A stretch of 64,000 nt of DNA from Citrobacter freundii (GTDB lineage Bacteria; Bacteroidota; Bacteroidia; Chitinophagales; Chitinophagaceae), in assembly GCA_003243445.1 (NCBI GenBank), contig QFQQ01000025.1, forward strand, positions 1-64,000, read 5' to 3'. Positions within the stretch are counted from its first letter, which is position 1. Every line of letters starts with the position of its first letter. Shown piece after piece: positions 43,539-51,891 of the stretch. The position numbers and the translations under genes were made by a program. The notes below the pieces were generated by a model. That model saw only the letters and a list, made by a program, of their open reading frames with translations. It had not been told where the DNA came from and ran no database searches.

Positions 43539-46016
43539 ATGAAAAAATCAATTCTACTCTTCCTGAATATTTTTTCTTTCCTGTATTTGCTGCGGGCGCA
43601 GTCGTATCCTGCATGGACTTCGGCAGAAATGTACCAGGCGATCAGGAAACTGAATGTGTTGGGATCGGTATTGTATGTGGCAGCACACCCGGATGATGAG
43701 AATACAAGACTGATCACTTATTTATCGAAAGAACGGCTGTACAGAACGGGTTATATGTCGATGACAAGAGGTGATGGCGGACAAAACCTCATCGGCAATG
43801 AACAGGGGATTGAGCTAGGATTGATCCGCACACAGGAATTGCTTGCCGCAAGAAGGATCGATGGGGGCGAACAGTTTTTTTCAAGAGCATATGATTTTGG
43901 TTTTTCTAAAAGCCCTGAAGAGACATTTACCAAATGGGACAAAGAAAAAATATTAAGTGATGTGGTTTGGGTGATAAGAAAATTCCAGCCGGATGTTATC
44001 ATTACGCGTTTCCCGACCACAGGAGAAGGTGGTCACGGTCACCATACAGCCTCGGCGATTTTAGCCAACGAGGCATTTACCGCGGCAGCGGATCCTTCCC
44101 GGTTCCCGGAACAATTGAAATATGTCAAACCATGGCAGGCGCGCTGCATCTTATTCAACAGTTTCAATTTTAGTGGTAATAATACCATCACCAGCGACCA
44201 GCTGAAAGTGGATGTGGGTGGTTATAATCCCCTCCTTGGGAAAAGTTATGGAGAGATCGCCGCGGAAAGCCGCAGCCAGCATAAGAGCCAGGGCTTTGGT
44301 GTGCCGGGTTCACGTGGTGAATCGTTTGAAAGTTTTAAAACAACCGGCGGCAAGGCTCCATCAAATGATATCATGGATGGCATTGACCTTACCTGGAAAA
44401 GAGTGGCTGGCAGTGAAAAAGTGCAGGTACTCGTGGATGAAGTGACTAAAAACTTTGATCTGCTCAAACCAGAACAGTCCGTTCCGGGCTTGGTGAAATT
44501 ATACAAGGCGATCCTGGTGCTGCCCGATGGTTACTGGAAAACACAAAAACTCAAAGAAGTGCAGGAACTGATCGCGCAATGCACAGGTCTTTTCCTGGAA
44601 GCAACGACCGCTGAACAATTTGCTGTGCAAACAGATTCAGTACGCATCAATATCTCACTTAATAATCGCCAGGGAGCAACTGCCACTTTCCAGCAATTGC
44701 AGATAGATCAGTTTGACAGCACGTTCGCGCAGGCATTGCCCAAAAACAGGAATATCAGTTTCTCCAGGAAACTTTTTATTCCAACCACCAAACCGGTGAC
44801 CCAGCCATACTGGCTGGCAAATAAAATGGAGGAAGGATATTTTAACGTAACAGATCAGCAACTCATCGGCAGGGCGGATGTTGAGCCGGCTTACACCGCA
44901 AAGATCAAATTAAAGATAGAAGGAGAAGACTTTGTTTTCGAACGTCCGGTGAAATACAAGTTCACCGATCCGGTAAAGGGCGAATTATATGAGCCGCTTG
45001 TGATCGTACCGCAGGTACTCGTTTCAGTTGATCCGGCTACCGTTATCCGCACATCACAGGAATCGCCTTCATTCACCGTAACGCTGAAAGCGAATAAGAA
45101 ATTCACGCCGTTGAAAACAGCGAGTGTGGAACTGGCTGGAAAAACAACGCCCGTTGTATTGCGCAATGATCTTCCTGCGCTGGACAAGGACAATATTGTG
45201 GGATATGATGCAAAACTGCAGGACACGATCAGCAGCGATTACCGTGGTGTATCATTGGTAAATGGAAAAGAGATCTTCAACCAGGGTTTGCGCAGCATTC
45301 ACTATGATCATATTCCTTTCATCGCTTATTATAAAGCCGCAACATTGCAGACAAGTTTTGTTGACCTGAAGACCGTCAACAAACGCATCGGTTATATCGT
45401 TGGTGCAGGCGATAAAGTGCCGGCCAGCCTTGAGCAAATGGGGTATGAAGTAGTGATGCTGGGTGATAAAGAACTTTCACGCAACAATCTTCAGCAGTTT
45501 GATGCGATCATTACCGGCGTTCGTGCATACAATACAAATGAATGGATGAATGCTTATTTTGATAAGCTGATGAAATACGTACAGGATGGCGGCAATCTGA
45601 TCGTACAGTACAATACCAGCAGTAATATCGGCCCTGTACGTGCGAAGATAGGACCATATCCATTCAACATTTCCCGTACACGCGTAACCGACGAAAAAGC
45701 AGAGGTGACCTTCCTCAGACCCGAACACCAGGTGCTGAATTATCCCAATAAGATCACTGCTGCGGATTTCAACGGCTGGATCCAGGAGCGCAGTATCTAC
45801 CATGGCTCCGACTGGGACAAAAATTTTGAAACAATTTTAACAATGCACGATCCCGGGGAAAATCCAGATGCCGGAAGTTTGCTGATCGCAAAATACGGCA
45901 AGGGCTATTTCACCTACACAGGCCTTGTGTTTTTCAGGGAATTACCTGCGGGTGTGCCGGGGGCATACAGGCTGCTGGCGAATATTATTGCGTTGAACAG
46001 GAAGAAGCCGTTTTAG
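43539..46016 (+). CDS. Secreted PIG-L/LmbE family deacetylase with C-terminal amidotransferase-like domain
   Basis: 825 residues with a signal peptide (MKKSILLFLNIFSFLYLLRAQ). Residues ~45-200 are a PIG-L zinc deacetylase: AAHPDDENTRLITYL (HPDDE metal site) and the second metal His in GEGGHGHHTASA. These enzymes remove acetyl from N-acetylglucosamine-type sugars. A long beta-rich middle (about 300-560) has no family I know. The last ~240 residues (IGYIVGAGDKVPASLEQMGYEV, FDAIITGVRAYNTNE, VQDGGNLIVQYNTS) resemble a ThuA/glutamine-amidotransferase-like fold. It heads an apparent unit with two micro-proteins and a sodium:solute symporter, suggesting use of an amino-sugar derivative and import of the product (inference). 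Confidence 0.88.
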   Translation: MKKSILLFLNIFSFLYLLRAQSYPAWTSAEMYQAIRKLNVLGSVLYVAAHPDDENTRLITYLSKERLYRTGYMSMTRGDGGQNLIGNEQGIELGLIRTQELLAARRIDGGEQFFSRAYDFGFSKSPEETFTKWDKEKILSDVVWVIRKFQPDVIITRFPTTGEGGHGHHTASAILANEAFTAAADPSRFPEQLKYVKPWQARCILFNSFNFSGNNTITSDQLKVDVGGYNPLLGKSYGEIAAESRSQHKSQGFGVPGSRGESFESFKTTGGKAPSNDIMDGIDLTWKRVAGSEKVQVLVDEVTKNFDLLKPEQSVPGLVKLYKAILVLPDGYWKTQKLKEVQELIAQCTGLFLEATTAEQFAVQTDSVRINISLNNRQGATATFQQLQIDQFDSTFAQALPKNRNISFSRKLFIPTTKPVTQPYWLANKMEEGYFNVTDQQLIGRADVEPAYTAKIKLKIEGEDFVFERPVKYKFTDPVKGELYEPLVIVPQVLVSVDPATVIRTSQESPSFTVTLKANKKFTPLKTASVELAGKTTPVVLRNDLPALDKDNIVGYDAKLQDTISSDYRGVSLVNGKEIFNQGLRSIHYDHIPFIAYYKAATLQTSFVDLKTVNKRIGYIVGAGDKVPASLEQMGYEVVMLGDKELSRNNLQQFDAIITGVRAYNTNEWMNAYFDKLMKYVQDGGNLIVQYNTSSNIGPVRAKIGPYPFNISRTRVTDEKAEVTFLRPEHQVLNYPNKITAADFNGWIQERSIYHGSDWDKNFETILTMHDPGENPDAGSLLIAKYGKGYFTYTGLVFFRELPAGVPGAYRLLANIIALNRKKPF

Positions 46017-46018
46017 AA

Positions 46019-46177
46019 GTCGATGTTGGATGGTCGATGTTGGATGGTCGATGGTCGATGGTCGATGTTCGAATCTTAGTCAGAATATTATTTTTTACTT
46101 AGCTTACATTTCCCAAAATGTATCGACCATCGACCATCGACCATCGACCATCCAACATCGACCATCGAACATCGATC
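46019..46177. repeat. Heptamer inverted-repeat element A8
   Basis: Left arm 46019-46073, right arm 46122-46177, seven to eight units each (GATGGTC/GATGTTG). The left arm starts 2 nt after the deacetylase stop codon; right arm ends 33 nt before the next start. Confidence 0.92.
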
Positions 46178-46210
46178 AAACCAACGGCTATTCCAAATTA
46201 CAGATCAACT

Positions 46211-46384
46211 ATGGCTGACAACAAACCCGATACACGACGAGGCGAAATGGCTTTCATTTTTGCCATTGTCATCGGACTATTAGTAGGGATATTTATAAAG
46301 AGGATCAGGGTGGGATTGATCATTGGGATCGTGCTGGGATTGCTGATCGTATTTTCCGGAACACTCCGGTCAACCAGGAGATAA
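46211..46384 (+). CDS. Small two-helix membrane protein
   Basis: 57 residues from ATG 46211; the longer frame from 46118 is translated repeat. Begins MADNKPDTRRGEMAFIFAI with a hydrophobic segment (13-29), then KRIRVGLIIGIVLGLLIVF (second helix) and a basic end. No known domain. It is followed 2 nt later by another micro-protein gene, then the symporter with overlapping stop/start, so it is likely an accessory subunit of that symporter; this is inference from position. Confidence 0.75.
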   Translation: MADNKPDTRRGEMAFIFAIVIGLLVGIFIKRIRVGLIIGIVLGLLIVFSGTLRSTRR

Positions 46385-46386
46385 TT

Positions 46387-46515
46387 ATGCATCAACAACC
46401 AAATGAAGAGAAGCCGCCGCTGTTCAAAAGCTGGAATCACTGGTATGTGCTGGTGATGGTTTTCCTGGTTTTGCTGATCATCTTGTTTTCATTGTTCACC
46501 AAAAGATTTACATGA
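46387..46515 (+). CDS. Single-helix micro-protein overlapping the symporter start
   Basis: 42 residues: MHQQPNEEKPPLFKSWNHWY, then one helix (VLVMVFLVLLIILFSLF) and KRFT. The TGA stop overlaps the symporter start codon as ATGA (46512-46515), a sign of translational coupling. Starts 2 nt after the previous stop. Small subunits like this, with a polar N-terminus before one helix, accompany some symporters (e.g. YhdT/DUF4212-type), but I cannot place it in a family. Confidence 0.8.
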   Translation: MHQQPNEEKPPLFKSWNHWYVLVMVFLVLLIILFSLFTKRFT

Positions 46516-48239
46516 GCCAGCTCGATTGGATAGTACTGGTCATAACACTGCTTGCCATCATTCTCTACGGTTTGTCAAAAAGCCGGACCTCCCGTAACCT
46601 GGATGGTTATTTCCTGAACGACCGCAGTTTGCCCTGGGGACTCGTGCTGCTCAGCATTATGGGTACGCAGGCCAGCGCCGTTACATTCATCTCCGCTCCC
46701 GGTCAGGCGTATACAGAGGGGATGGGGTTTGTGCAATATTATTTCGGCATACCGCTGGCTACGGTGATCATCTGTATTTTCTTCGTCCCCATCTTTCATA
46801 AACTGAAAGTGTACACTGCCTACGAATACCTCGAAGGCCGGTTCGATGGAAAAACAAGAACCCTTACCGCTTTTCTGTTCTTGCTGCAACGAGGTTTATC
46901 CACTGGTATCAGCGTGTTTGCACCTTCGATCATTCTTTCTTCACTGCTTGACTGGAATATTTACTGGACCAATCTTTTCATGGGTGGCCTGCTAATCATT
47001 TACACCATTACCGGAGGTGCAAAAGCGGTTGCATACACGCAGCAGTTGCAACTGATCATCATCTTCATTGGCATGTTCCTCGCGGCTTACCTGGTAGTAA
47101 GAATGTTGCCGTCGAATGTTGGCTTTACCGAAGCGCTTGAAGTGAGCGGTAAACTGGGAAAGCTCAATGTGATCTCATCAGGCATTAATAATGGAAGGAT
47201 CGACTGGAGCGGGAGGTATAACCTGCTAAGCGGATTGATCGGTGGCTTTTTCCTTGTGCTGTCTTATTTCGGTACAGATCAAAGCCAGGTGGGAAGATAT
47301 ATTACCGCTAAAACCGAAAAGGATAGCAAGATGGGCTTGATCATGAATGCATTTGTAAAAGTACCTATGCAATTCCTGATCCTGCTGGTCGGCGCGATGG
47401 TATTCACGTTTTATCAGTTCAATAAAGCTCCCGTATTCTTTGATCAAAAACAGATCGACAAGATCCAGCAATCACCGTTAAAGGATTCTTTCAACCTGGC
47501 CAATACCCATTACAATGAACTGGCTGCGCAGAAGCAGGAAGCCGTGGTCGAATACACCGACGCGCTGAGGGCAAAGGATGAATCGCGGACTGCCGCAACC
47601 GCTGCAAATCTGCAGGCGCTGGATAAACAGTCAGACAGCGTCCGCGCGAAAGTCAAGCAATGGATCGGCTCAAAAGAAGTGGGAGGGGATGCAAACGATA
47701 CAAACTATATCTTTCTTCGTTTTGTGATGGATTACCTTCCGTCCGGATTGGTTGGCTTGCTTATCGCGATCATCTTCCTGGCTTCATGGGGAAGTATTGC
47801 GGCTGCTGTGAATTCGCTTGCTTCCTGTACAATGATCGATTTTCATAAACGGTTTTCAAAGAAGCAACAAACCTGTGAACAGGAATACAAACTATCCAAA
47901 TGGTACACATTCGGATGGGGCGTATTCTGTATTGTGGTAGCAATGTTCACTTATAATATCGGTAACAGCCTGATCGAAGCGGTGAACATTCTTGGTTCAT
48001 TGTTTTATGGTGTAATACTCGGCGTATTCCTGGTAGCTTTTTTCTTTAAAAATGTAAAAAGCGGAAACGCGGTATTCTGGGGTGCGGTGCTGGCGGAGAT
48101 ACTGGTGTTATTTGTATTTACGCTGACCAGACTCGATAATCCCGTCATTAAGATGGGCTTTCTGTGGCTGAACCCCATTGGTGCGATCGGTGTGATATTG
48201 TTCACGTTACTATTGAATCTCCGGGTGAAAAAACAATAG
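46512..48239 (+). CDS. Sodium:solute symporter (SSS family)
   Basis: 575 residues with about 13-14 membrane helices. SSS marks: LNDRSLPWGLVLLSIMGTQASAVTFISAPG (helix 2 with the unwound sodium/substrate site), YTAYEYLEGRFD, GGAKAVAYTQQLQLIIIFIGM, and GTDQSQVGRYITAKTEKDSKMGLIMN. A soluble, partly helical insertion lies between about residues 315 and 390 (QKQIDKIQQSPLKDSFNLANTHYNELAAQKQEAVVEYTD), longer than in classical members. The substrate is unknown; the neighbouring deacetylase suggests a sugar derivative or acid. Terminated by the hairpin at 48241. Confidence 0.93.
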   Translation: MSQLDWIVLVITLLAIILYGLSKSRTSRNLDGYFLNDRSLPWGLVLLSIMGTQASAVTFISAPGQAYTEGMGFVQYYFGIPLATVIICIFFVPIFHKLKVYTAYEYLEGRFDGKTRTLTAFLFLLQRGLSTGISVFAPSIILSSLLDWNIYWTNLFMGGLLIIYTITGGAKAVAYTQQLQLIIIFIGMFLAAYLVVRMLPSNVGFTEALEVSGKLGKLNVISSGINNGRIDWSGRYNLLSGLIGGFFLVLSYFGTDQSQVGRYITAKTEKDSKMGLIMNAFVKVPMQFLILLVGAMVFTFYQFNKAPVFFDQKQIDKIQQSPLKDSFNLANTHYNELAAQKQEAVVEYTDALRAKDESRTAATAANLQALDKQSDSVRAKVKQWIGSKEVGGDANDTNYIFLRFVMDYLPSGLVGLLIAIIFLASWGSIAAAVNSLASCTMIDFHKRFSKKQQTCEQEYKLSKWYTFGWGVFCIVVAMFTYNIGNSLIEAVNILGSLFYGVILGVFLVAFFFKNVKSGNAVFWGAVLAEILVLFVFTLTRLDNPVIKMGFLWLNPIGAIGVILFTLLLNLRVKKQ

Positions 48240-48240
48240 G

Positions 48241-48279
48241 CAATAAAAAAGGTGATCTAGCAGATCACCTTTTTTATTG
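48241..48279. terminator. Bidirectional terminator between convergent genes
   Basis: CAATAAAAAAGGTGATCT, loop AGC, and its exact complement: 18-bp perfect stem with T6 on both strands. Confidence 0.9.
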
Positions 48280-48292
48280 CTGATAACGTTGC

Positions 48293-49123
48293 TTACTTAA
48301 GTTCCGCGATTAGTTTATCATTCATTCTTACATAATCATCATTCTTTGCTTTTGCGGCAAGTTCTTTTGATCTCATTGCAGCTTCTTTTGCTTCAGCTTT
48401 CTTGCCAAGCTTAGCAAGGCAATTCGCGCGCTGGTTGTGCAGCCAGTATGCTTCCGGCTGCGCTTCCACGGCTTTATCATACCATGCAAGTGCCTGGTTC
48501 AGGTCTTTATCATTGTCCATGTAATACTGTGCCGCCTGGCCGTAAGGTGGCTTATCAGTTTTCATTGCCGCATCGATAGAGGTCATGATCTTTGAATCGA
48601 TATCTGTTGTAACTGGCAATGATACTGCGGAGTTCCCCCATGATAATTGCAGGTCGCAGCTATTACCTTTCACATTGGCAAAACCGATCGTAAATGTTTC
48701 AACGGCAGATTTGACTTTTTTCACCGGCACTGTAACACGTACTACATCGCTTTCCTGTTTGTATGCGGCAGGGCTTGTTACGTTTGTTTGTTTACTGATG
48801 ATCAGCACCCATTCTTTTTTATTGGGAATGCTGAGCAGGCCATATTTTCCGGCAGGAACTTTTACTCCGCCGATGGTCACTTCGTCGCCGAATGTCAGCG
48901 TCGTGGCGTTATTAGCGCCAGTACGCCATACTTCTCCGGCAGGAGCAATGTCTTTGTACATTTTTCTGCTCTTGATGCCGGGGCGTGAGTAAGAGAGTTC
49001 GATGGAGGAGATACCAAAGTCCTGTTTAACTGTTTGAGTCGGGCTTGGTGCAGGTGTTTTGATTTGAGCATTACTGCTGATGATCACAAATGCAGCAACC
49101 GCTGAAAGGAATAACCGTTTCAT
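48293..49123 (-). CDS. DUF2911 protein with C-terminal TPR-like repeats, secreted
   Basis: 276 residues; signal peptide MKRLFLSAVAAFVIISSNAQ. Residues ~25-170 are a DUF2911 domain: SSIELSYSRPGIKSRKMY, GEVWRTGANNATTLTFGDEVTIGGVKVPAGKYGLLSIP are its signature. The C-terminal ~90 residues are helical with a TPR pattern (NQALAWYDKAVEAQPEAYWLHNQRANCLAKLG). Common in Bacteroidota, function unknown. Single gene. Confidence 0.88.
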   Translation of the reverse strand: MKRLFLSAVAAFVIISSNAQIKTPAPSPTQTVKQDFGISSIELSYSRPGIKSRKMYKDIAPAGEVWRTGANNATTLTFGDEVTIGGVKVPAGKYGLLSIPNKKEWVLIISKQTNVTSPAAYKQESDVVRVTVPVKKVKSAVETFTIGFANVKGNSCDLQLSWGNSAVSLPVTTDIDSKIMTSIDAAMKTDKPPYGQAAQYYMDNDKDLNQALAWYDKAVEAQPEAYWLHNQRANCLAKLGKKAEAKEAAMRSKELAAKAKNDDYVRMNDKLIAELK

Positions 49124-49190
49124 TCAGATGGTTTTTGGTTAGAGTATGCGCAAAGATAGGGAAGAGAGTGCGGTGGAGGTAATAAGTCTG

Positions 49191-49295
49191 AGTCAAAGTC
49201 AAAAGTAAAAAGTCAAAAGTAAAAAAGTTCAGGTCAGAGGATTTTTCTCCTATGGAGCCTGTGTTTTTTACTTTTTACTTTTGAATTTTGACTTA
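49191..49295. repeat. Heptamer inverted-repeat element F (AGTAAAA units)
   Basis: Left arm 49191-49229 (AGTCAAAAGTAAAAAGTCAA and on, 7-nt period), right arm 49264-49295 (TTTTTTACTTTTTACTTTTG and on). The right arm includes the TAA stop codon of the anti-sigma gene (minus strand). Confidence 0.75.
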
Positions 49296-50738
49296 GAACG
49301 GAATCATTATTGAAGTCCGTTTTCCTTTTTTCGCCTTCCTTTTCCATTTTGGTCCTTCCTTCAACAGGCGGATCGCTTCTTTGTCGCAGATTTCGCAGAG
49401 GGATTTTTCTACGCGGATATTGACCGGCTCGCCAAGTTGGTTCACTTCAAAGGAAAGCTCCACCTGACCACCCTGTTTTTGCGTTTTCTGGTAATCGTCA
49501 GGCACTTTAAGATTATTGGCGAGATAATCATCATATTTTGTCCAGCCATCTGCAGGCTCCGGCTCTTCAAGTACCATGCTGTTCTGGCGCATTCTTGCAT
49601 TTACTTTCTTATCACTGAGAACGATCGCTGTAACGCTGTTGTCTTCCTTCAGTTCAACATGGTTCATTGTGAGACCATTTTGCAGCTGAACATTGTTGTT
49701 ATCAAAGCCAAGTGATCTTACCTGCACATTCATGACCGAATCAGGTGATGTAAGAACGAAATTTCCCTGCGCATCCGCATACGTTCCAACATTGTCGCGA
49801 CTGTTGGTGATATTGGCAAATGGTAAGGGATTATTCTGATCATCTGTTACTCTTCCGCGGAAAATATTTGGTTGTGGTCGCAACGCCTGCTCGGGTTTTG
49901 CTCTAAATGCCGGATTAGCATTTTGCCCGGGAAGGGCATTGGCGTATCCCCTGGAATTATCAGTCTTCGCATTAGACTGTTTTGCCCAATTGTCTCGTGC
50001 AATTGCCCGGACAGAATCTTCTGCGGCAAGAAATTCCTGCTGTGCTTTTTTCTCTCTTTGCACTTCGAGGCCCGGAGCACGGCCATTCAATGCTTTTGCA
50101 ACTTCTTCGTTGGCAGGTGCTGCTACAGGTTCAATTGCTTTCGCCGTCCCTCCCTGTTTGTTCTCGTTGATCAACCCGCTCCGATCTTCCTTATCTGCCT
50201 GAACCCGGGAATTCGCACTTGTTTCCTGCCCGGTGACGGAAGGTTTACTGAGGTTTGCAGATCCCCCGTTAACTTTGGAAGCAGCTGCATCTTTATCATG
50301 TGCAAGATCAGTTGTTGTTGAATCAAGCTGCACATTTCGCGCTTCCGGTTGGACTTCTGTCGTATCACGAACTTGTATCTGTTGTGCAACTTGTTTTTTC
50401 TCTCCTGCATTAAAGCCGAGATTATATACGATAAGACCCGCACCAGCTACGGTCACGATCATCGCAGCTACGCGGAGCCATCTTGTTGGTGATGCAGCGC
50501 GGGAGATAGGGATGATCTTTTTATCCTTGGTTCTTTCCTGTAATCTTTTTTTCAGTTCATCGATATCTTCAGGAACGCGTACTTCATCCACGGCATAACC
50601 CTCCAGTGCATCGGCGAGGAACGGATCTTCCAGCGCGGCTTTTTCAAGCGCATGCATTTGGCCGGGTGTCAGCTTGCCTTCATGATATCTGCGGATATCT
50701 TCGGCGGTGAATAAAATATGGTTCTTATCTTCCTGCAC
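49293..50738 (-). CDS. Anti-sigma-factor-like membrane protein with carboxypeptidase-like and TonB C-terminal domains
   Basis: 481 residues. Cytosolic N-terminus (1-90: FTAEDIRRYHEGKLTPGQMHALEKAALEDPFLADALEGY, like the zf-HC2-type start of Bacteroidota anti-sigma factors but without the Cys/His set), one membrane helix (about 91-110), an Ala/Gln-rich spacer, a carboxypeptidase-D regulatory-like domain (about 285-365, GRVTDDQNNPLPFANITNSR), and a TonB-C-like end (about 400-481, GGQVELSFEVNQLGEPVNIRVEK). It lies 17 bp downstream of an ECF sigma gene, so it should control that sigma factor in response to an envelope signal; energy transduction by the TonB end is possible but unproven. Confidence 0.82.
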   Translation of the reverse strand: MQEDKNHILFTAEDIRRYHEGKLTPGQMHALEKAALEDPFLADALEGYAVDEVRVPEDIDELKKRLQERTKDKKIIPISRAASPTRWLRVAAMIVTVAGAGLIVYNLGFNAGEKKQVAQQIQVRDTTEVQPEARNVQLDSTTTDLAHDKDAAASKVNGGSANLSKPSVTGQETSANSRVQADKEDRSGLINENKQGGTAKAIEPVAAPANEEVAKALNGRAPGLEVQREKKAQQEFLAAEDSVRAIARDNWAKQSNAKTDNSRGYANALPGQNANPAFRAKPEQALRPQPNIFRGRVTDDQNNPLPFANITNSRDNVGTYADAQGNFVLTSPDSVMNVQVRSLGFDNNNVQLQNGLTMNHVELKEDNSVTAIVLSDKKVNARMRQNSMVLEEPEPADGWTKYDDYLANNLKVPDDYQKTQKQGGQVELSFEVNQLGEPVNIRVEKSLCEICDKEAIRLLKEGPKWKRKAKKGKRTSIMIPF

Positions 50739-50755
50739 TTTTTGTGATAGTTCTT

Positions 50756-51355
50756 TTATAATAGTTTCTCAATCGATGTTGCTGTTGTTCCCGTTTTTTC
50801 CATACAGATCTTCAGGTTGCGTCTTCCGTTCTGGATCGAACTTCTGATCTGGTTCCAGTCTTTACCCGTTATCTCCGCTATTTCATGGTAGGATTTTCCT
50901 TCCAGGTAGAACATGCGGATGGCATTGTGTTGTTCCTCCGCCAGGGTTCCGATACAATGCTCCAGTTTTTGAAAGTTCTCTTCTTTCTCCAGTACGCCAT
51001 TCAGATGCAGATTTTCTTCGCTTTGCACAAGTTCGGTCTTGAATTCCACGGTTTTCAGGTTCCGTGGTGTGCGTAACTGCATAAGGCAATGGTTCTTAGC
51101 TACCTGGTGAAGCCAGCCTTTGAAATTATCCACCTCATGCTTGCGCAATTTGGATACCAGTTCTTCAAAGATCTGCATCACAGCGTCTTTGGATAGTTCT
51201 GCGTCTTTAAAATATTTCAGACAAACACCATATACCAGCTCCATATACCGCTGGTATAACTGGCCAAGAACGGCAAGATCGCCGGACTCTTTATACAGGG
51301 AGACCAGCTCTTTATCACTCAGGGAGTTGTCTTGTATATTTTTTATGAAAGACAC
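50756..51355 (-). CDS. ECF-type RNA polymerase sigma factor
   Basis: 199 residues. Region 2 (about 28-95: QLYQRYMELVYGVCLKYFKDAELSKDAVMQIFEEL) and region 4 (about 130-185: LAEEQHNAIRMFYLEGKSYHEIAEITGKDWNQIRSSIQNGRRNLK, a helix-turn-helix for the -35 element). The context of the downstream TonB-like anti-sigma gene supports an envelope-stress or nutrient-responsive role. Likely promoter targets may be the surface proteins at 51.9-56.4 kb, but nothing in sequence proves this. Confidence 0.92.
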   Translation of the reverse strand: MSFIKNIQDNSLSDKELVSLYKESGDLAVLGQLYQRYMELVYGVCLKYFKDAELSKDAVMQIFEELVSKLRKHEVDNFKGWLHQVAKNHCLMQLRTPRNLKTVEFKTELVQSEENLHLNGVLEKEENFQKLEHCIGTLAEEQHNAIRMFYLEGKSYHEIAEITGKDWNQIRSSIQNGRRNLKICMEKTGTTATSIEKLL

Positions 51356-51492
51356 GCGGATAAAAATAATAAATAACTGGCAATGCAGGTGATATAAATG
51401 GTTTTAATGATCGCTGTTCATTTTTTGATCATTAATGGGAGTGTATCCTTTGAACTTAATAACGTTTGGCTAAGCTGCGACCATCATACATT

Positions 51493-51551
51493 CTTACCGC
51501 CTTCCCGCCTCGCCGGTAAAAATTAAACCGGTAAGGCGGGAAGACGGTAAG
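51493..51551. repeat. Inverted repeat H1 (CTTCCCGCC units)
   Basis: Arms CTTACCGCCTTCCCGCCTCG (from 51493) and 51527-51551 (ACCGGTAAGGCGGGAAGACG and on). A related element is at 59080-59137. In the divergent gap 51356-51891, which otherwise holds only the solitary arm at 51684 and no gene I can see. Confidence 0.7.
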
Positions 51552-51683
51552 GAAGTCTGAAGAAAACAACCTTGTCTTCAGTTAATGTGTAAAAATGCTA
51601 ATACATGACGGAGGTTAACCAAATGGAAATAGAGCGATGACATGATCGACAAGATGAAGGATCTTCAGCCAAAAGGTAGGAAA

Positions 51684-51753
51684 CCGGCCATCAGCCATCG
51701 GTCATCAGCCATCGAACTTCTTGGGATTATAACTGGCAAGTTGGGTTAATTAA
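51684..51753. repeat. Solitary heptamer arm A9 with dispersed motif
   Basis: GGCCATCAGCCATCGGTCAT-type arm at 51684-51717 and TAACTGGCAAGTTGGGTTAA at 51730. This reproduces the right inner half of the element at 40388-40452, but no left arm is present; a half-element or relic. Confidence 0.7.
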
Positions 51754-51891
51754 GTGGAATTGCCTTTGAATGGCGGAAAATTGATGCCGGCCGGTCAGCG
51801 CGCGTGTGAAGCTGTATCAGTCTTTAACAACTTTTTTTAAACCACTCTGTGTAATTCTTCCAATCCTCACATCCTGTAAAAAACAAGCTGT

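Noticed and set aside
43178..43696. Open frames giving repetitive peptides (FQRFQKFERFERF; TSETSETSGTSGT) here and at 3903-4115, 20863-21051, 40910-41338, 57100-57534
   Set aside because: They are translations of the 9-nt repeat arms, open because the period is a multiple of three and the unit lacks a stop in that frame. No start signals, and both strands are open.
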